Positions 59,406 to 64,000 of a stretch of 64,000 nt of DNA are shown piece by piece. The notes beneath the pieces were generated by a model that was not told where the DNA came from, did no database searches, and was given only the letters and a program-made list of their open reading frames with translations. Each line of letters begins with the position of its first letter. Within the stretch, counting starts at the first letter, position 1. The translations under genes were made by a program, and so were the position numbers. Source of the DNA: Sipunculus nudus (taxonomy: Eukaryota; Annelida; Sipuncula; Golfingiida; Sipunculidae); contig CM049322.1 of assembly GCA_026874595.1 (NCBI GenBank), forward strand, positions 4,387,900-4,451,899. Reading direction: 5' to 3'.

Positions 59406-60993
59406 ATGTGATAATTGTATCTACCAAAATGAAGTTTTGCTGATAATATGTTTTTGCTCTGTTTCCGCCATAGCCTCCGCATTTGTTTTCAGAATAGAAC
59501 TCTGAGACCACCGGACAGATTTTTTCGAATCTTTACACCATTAATGGGTCACATGTGAACTGGTGCCAAAATATTTTGCGTTTACCACTGACCCTTCCTC
59601 TCTCCAATGCGTCCATCTGTGCGTCAGTTTTGACACATTAACCCACATATCTTCAAACTTGTTTGATCAATCAGCCTAAAATTTCGCACAAATGTAGCCC
59701 TTGGATAGCTTTATATTATACACAAAAGTAGTGGCGCCACAGCGTCTATCTCTTCATATGCATTGGGATAAAATCAGTCATATCTCTGCAGTGGTTGGAC
59801 TTATCCACCTGAAATTTAGCATGTATATACATCCTGGATAGCTTTTTTGATTTTATGACAGGTGGCGCCTTCTATATTTACATTCAGGCTGCAGACATCT
59901 AGGCTTATATCTCAGGACTTGTGTGGTGTATCCTCCTGAAATTGTGCATGTGTATATAACTCATTTAACTCTTTATCGTACACAAAACTAGTGGCGCCAC
60001 CTGTAACCATTTTTGCATAGCGTCCCTCTGTTTGTCTACCGTAGTATAAAACACTCATATCTTGGCAGTATTTGAATTATCTGCCTAAAATTTTGCATGT
60101 ATATACATCCTGGATAGCTTTCCCGATTTTGTGACAGGTGGCTCCATCTACATATATGATTACGCTGCAGACATCCAGGCTTTTATCTCAAGACTGGTTT
60201 GATGTATCCTCCTGAAAGTTTGCATGTATATAGATGTTACAAAGCTCTCTTACAAACCTCTGACCTCTCCTGTCTCCAGTGCGTCCATCTGTGCGTCAAT
60301 TTTGACACATTAACCCACATATCTTCAGACTTGTTTGACCAATCAGCCGAAAAAATTCGCACAAATGTAGCCCTTGGGTAGCTTTATAACATACACTAAA
60401 GTGGTGGCGTCAGCTGCAACAATTTTTGCACAGTGTCCGTCTGTTTGTCTGCTGTGGGATATAAATCACCCATATCTGGGGAATGGTTGACTTATCTGCC
60501 TAAAATTGACCGTGTATAAATATTTTGGATAGCTTTCTGAATTTAGTGGGAGGCGCCACCTACATTTATGTTTACGCTGCAGACATCTATGCTAATATCT
60601 CGGCACTGGTTTGACATATCCCCCTGAAAGTTTGCTTGTGTATAGATCTCACATAGCTCTTTATCAAACGCAAAACTGGAGGAGCCACCTGCAACTATTT
60701 TTGCACAGCGTCCGTCTGTTTATCTGCTGTGGGATAAAAATCACTCAAATACAATCAGTGGGTTTGACTTATCTGCCTAAGTTTTTTTGCATATGGATAC
60801 AACTTAGATAGCCTTCTGGATTTTGTGGCAGGTGACGCAACCTATATACACATTTCGACTGCAGACATTCATGCTTATATGGAACACACCGCACTCTGTA
60901 TTTTCTTTTCACTCAATCCGTGCCTCATTTTACCCATCACACTCTGATTTTGGCGGATACACGTAGTCGCTTGTCGACTACCCGTATTCTAGT
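59406..60993 (+). mobile_element. HINE-like element, copy 5 (1,588 bp)
   Basis: The 5' end TGTATCTACC is at 59,406 after T. The 3' end has GGCGGATACA, an intact GTAGTCG/CGACTAC hairpin and CTAGT to 60,993, followed by T. The interior is more diverged than copy 4. Remaining palindromes include GTGGCGCCACAG near 59,732 and GTGGCGCCACC near 59,991. Other sites have mutated, for example GGTGGCTCCATC near 60,138 and GGAGGAGCCACC near 60,680. The insertion lies inside a 50-bp monomer between ATAAT and TCAGTCATGA. Confidence 0.8.
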
Positions 60994-61924
60994 TCAGTCA
61001 TGATATTGGTTTGATGATATTATGATAATAATGTGTTAATACAATCCTGATTGTTTTATATTGTGATAATGCTGATGATGTAATACGATCATGAATATTG
61101 ATATGTGAATATTGTGATGATGTTGATGTGATGAAACAATCATGATATTGGCTTAATAATATTGCTATGATGTTGATCATGCTGATACAATCATGAAAGT
61201 AGTTTCATGATATTGTGATGATGTTGATGTGATGATACAATCATAATACTGGTTTGATGCTTTGGTGACCATGTTGATTTGATAATTCAATCATGGTTTT
61301 AATATTGTTTTATGACATTATGATGTTGTTGATGGGATAATACAGTCATGATACAGGCTTGATGCTATTTAGAGGATGTTGATGTGATAATTCAATCATA
61401 ATATTGCTTTGATGAAATTGTAATGATGTTGATGTGGTAATAGACATAATATTAGTTTGATGATATTGTAATGATGTTGTTGTGATTATTCAATCTTGAT
61501 GTTAGTTTGATAATATTTTGGTGGTGTTGTATGATAATACATTAAGGATATTGGTTTGATGATATTGTGATGATCTTGATGTGATAATACAATCATGATA
61601 TTGGCTTGATGGTATTGTGATGATGTTTATGTATTATTACAATCATTATATTGGTTTGAAGATATTGTGATGACGTTAATGTATAAATACAATCATGAAA
61701 TTGGTTTGAAGATATTGTGATGATGTTGATGTGATAATTCAATTATGATGTTGGGTTGATTATATTTTGGTCGTTTTGTTGTGAGAATACAATCTCGATA
61801 TTGGTTTGATAAAATTGTGATGGTGATGATGTGAAAAAAAAAAAATTATGTTGATTTGATGATATTGTAATTATGCTGATGCATAAATACAATCATGATA
61901 TTGGTTTGAAGATATTGTGATGAT
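60994..61924. repeat. 50-bp satellite array, middle block
   Basis: Monomers of the TGATGTGATAATTCAATCAT style with more divergence and indels than the left block, including an A run near 61,838. It is a direct continuation of the array interrupted at 59,405. Confidence 0.9.
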
Positions 61925-62828
61925 GGTTTTGCTGATACTATGTTTTCAGTTGCACACCGCCGCCGCCGCCGCGTAGGATTCCGGAGAAGTCCGTTACCGC
62001 TGGGCGGAATTTTATGAAACCCCCGATTATGTTCAGGTCACATGTGAACTGCTGCGCCCCGATTTTATTTTGACCTCTGACCCTTCCTCCCTGCCCAGCG
62101 TCCATTTGTGCGTCTGTTTCCATACATAAACCCACATTTCTCGGGAACCATTTGACCAATCAGGAAAAAAAAATTGACCGATTTGGCCAAAATTTTGCAT
62201 GTGTATAGATCTCACATAGCTCTTTATCATATGCAAAACTGGTGGCGCCACCTGCAACCATTTTTGCACACCGTCCGTCTGTTTGTCTGCCGTGGGATAA
62301 TATTACTCATATCTCGGCAGTGGTTTGACATATCTGCCTAAAATTTTGCAGGTGTATACGTCATAGATAGCTTTCTTGATTTTATGACAGGTGGCGCCAC
62401 TAACATTCTAGTTTACGCTGCAGACATCCAATCTCGTATCTCAGGGACCGTTTGACCGATTGGGCCAAAATGTTGCATGTGTTTAGATCTCACATAGCTC
62501 TTTATCATACACAAAACTGGAGGGTCCACCTGCAACCATTTTTGCACAGCGTCTGTCTGTTTGTCTGCCGTGGGATAAAATCACTCATATACATGTAGTG
62601 GTTTGAGCTTTTGCCTAAAATTTTGCATATTTATACAACTTGGACAGCTTTCTGGATTTCTGGTAGGTGGCGCTACCTACATACACATTTCAGCTGCAGA
62701 CATCCATGCTAATATGCAACACACCTCACTTTATTTCCCCTTCCTACTCAATCCATGCCTCACTTCACCCGTGACACTCTGATTTTGGCGGATACACGAA
62801 GTCGCTTGTGGACTACCCGTATTCTAGT
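61925..62828 (+). mobile_element. HINE-like element, copy 6, 5'-truncated (904 bp)
   Basis: The copy begins within the sub-terminal palindrome (GGTTTTGCTGATACTATG) and lacks the terminal TGTATCC. The neighbouring satellite has lost about a dozen bases on that side, so a deletion removed the end. (CCG)n at 61,962 and palindromes near 62,242 and 62,390 are present. The 3' end GGCGGATACACGAAGTCGC... CTAGT finishes at 62,828 before T, with the hairpin slightly damaged. Confidence 0.8.
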
Positions 62829-63041
62829 TCAATCATGATATTGGTTTGATGATATTGTGAAGATATTGATTTAATAATTCAATCATAATGTCGGTTTGAT
62901 GATATTGTGATGATGTTGATGTGATAAAACAGTTATGTTGGTCAGATGATATTGTGATGATGTTGATATAGAAATTCAATCTTGATGTTGGTTTGATAAT
63001 ATTGTGATGATGTTGATGTGATAACACAAATCATGATTTTT
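62829..63041. repeat. 50-bp satellite array, right block
   Basis: About four monomers of the TGATGTTGATGTGATAA style, ending where a different element starts at 63,042. Confidence 0.9.
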
Positions 63042-64000
63042 AGCTCAGTTGACTCTAAGTCATCTGAGCTTTAGCAATCACTCGTCTGTCCATCTGTCCG
63101 TCTGTATGTCTGTCCTTCTGTCCGTCTGTTCTGGAATTAGGTCTCTGTTACCCATATTCTTCAAGCTATGAGGCTCTGAAGTAACCCCCAGAGTAATGAA
63201 AACTTTGATATAAAAGCTGAAGTATTTGAACAACTAATGCATTGATCACCATAATTCTTTGCACAAATATTGATCATGGAGTGTTTCATCAGTTTCTGCA
63301 GACTGGTGGCGCCACCTGTTTTTTTTACCCTTTTTACGATTTTTTTTACGATCTTAAGAGATGTGGTCATCTGTTAACAGGGCACAAATCTTAAATGCTG
63401 GACCTGGAATCTTCTTACTTTTCATCCGGAGAGGTCCTTAAAAAGTCTCCATGGAAACTTGGAATTAGGTCTCTGTTATCCATATTCTTCAAGCTTTGGG
63501 GCTCCGAGGTATCCCCCAGAATAATGAAAAATTTGGTACAAAAGCTCAAGTATCTTAACAACTTATGCATTGATCACCATGATTCTTTGCATGGATGTTG
63601 ATCATGGAATGTTTCATCAGGTTCTGCAGGCTGGTGGCACCACCGGAATTTTTTTTTTTTTTACGATTTTTTTCTCTATTTTTGAGACCTTTAAAGATGC
63701 GGTCCTCTGTAAACAGGGCACTAATTGTAACCGCTTGAGCTGGAATCTTCTAACTTTACATCCAGAGAGGTCCTTGAATTTCTCCATGGAAACCGGCAAT
63801 TAGGTCTCTGTTACCCATATTCTTCAAGCTATGGGGCTCCAGAGTACCAATCCGCCCCCCGCCCCCCCCCCCCCCATCCCGAGAAAAATGATAAAGTTGA
63901 CACAAAAGCTCAAGTATCTGAACAACTAATGCATTGATCACCATGATTCTCTTCATAAATATTGATCATAGAGTGTTACATCAGTTTATGCAGACTGGTG
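63042..64000 (+). mobile_element. Element with 5' hairpin and about 330-bp internal tandem repeats, truncated by the right edge
   Basis: It opens with the inverted repeat AGCTCAGTTGA / TCATCTGAGCT and a TCTGTCC-rich run, like the element at 32,609. Three repeat units start at about 63,133, 63,460 and 63,797 with AATTAGGTCTCTGTTACCCA. Each contains CTCAAGTAT, AACTAATGCATTGATCACCA and TTCATCAG, and ends at a GGTGGCGCCACC-type palindrome (63,304; GGTGGCACCACC near 63,631; the third is cut by the window edge). A C run lies near 63,855-63,875. It is non-coding; the small open frames here have no recognisable content. Confidence 0.7.

Overview
This window looks like repeat-rich, AT-rich animal genomic DNA. 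The best guess is a marine bivalve mollusc. That guess rests on a metazoan-type NACHT-LRR exon with a spliced start, tRNA-derived SINEs, TA-flanked Tigger/mariner relics, and non-autonomous Helitron-type elements carrying internal tandem repeats, a kind known from bivalves. No species assignment is possible from sequence alone. There is no bacterial-type gene organisation, and nearly all long open frames are by-products of tandem repeats.

Layout. 1-16,328 is one uninterrupted 55-bp satellite (about 297 monomers), open at the left edge. 16,390-17,430 is a 42-bp minisatellite. 17.4-31 kb is a mosaic of microsatellites, a TA-flanked MITE, two forward and one reverse copy of a Helentron/HINE-like element (18,463-20,193; 20,397-21,933; 28,776-29,652), a decayed Tigger/CENP-B-type transposase head (24,766-24,955), and a cluster of ten dispersed copies of a 15-bp motif (26,362-27,360). 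31-41 kb holds a tRNA-derived SINE and truncated relatives, foldback elements, a 16-bp minisatellite (36,166-37,185) and old interspersed repeats. 41,700-43,870 is an 85-bp array.

The only convincing protein-coding region is a minus-strand exon at 44,673-46,625. It encodes a NACHT ATPase followed by C-terminal leucine-rich repeats and begins at a splice acceptor rather than at a start codon. It lies between tandem arrays (41.7-43.9 kb and 46.9-50.4 kb). Upstream exons were not found in the window.

50.4-52.0 kb is mostly unique. From 52,033 to 63,041, a 50-bp satellite with a 1,178-bp higher-order repeat is interrupted three times by the HINE-like element, each time with the same right-hand junction inside the monomer. 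63,042-64,000 is the start of another element with about 330-bp internal repeats.

The most interesting system is the HINE-like family. It shows T^T insertion, a TGTATCCGC terminal repeat matched by an offset GCGGATACA, a 3' hairpin, and internal dimeric repeats of about 280 bp. Each internal repeat carries the palindrome AGGTGGCGCCACCT, which resembles two opposed CTCF core sites. All functional statements about it are inference from sequence form.
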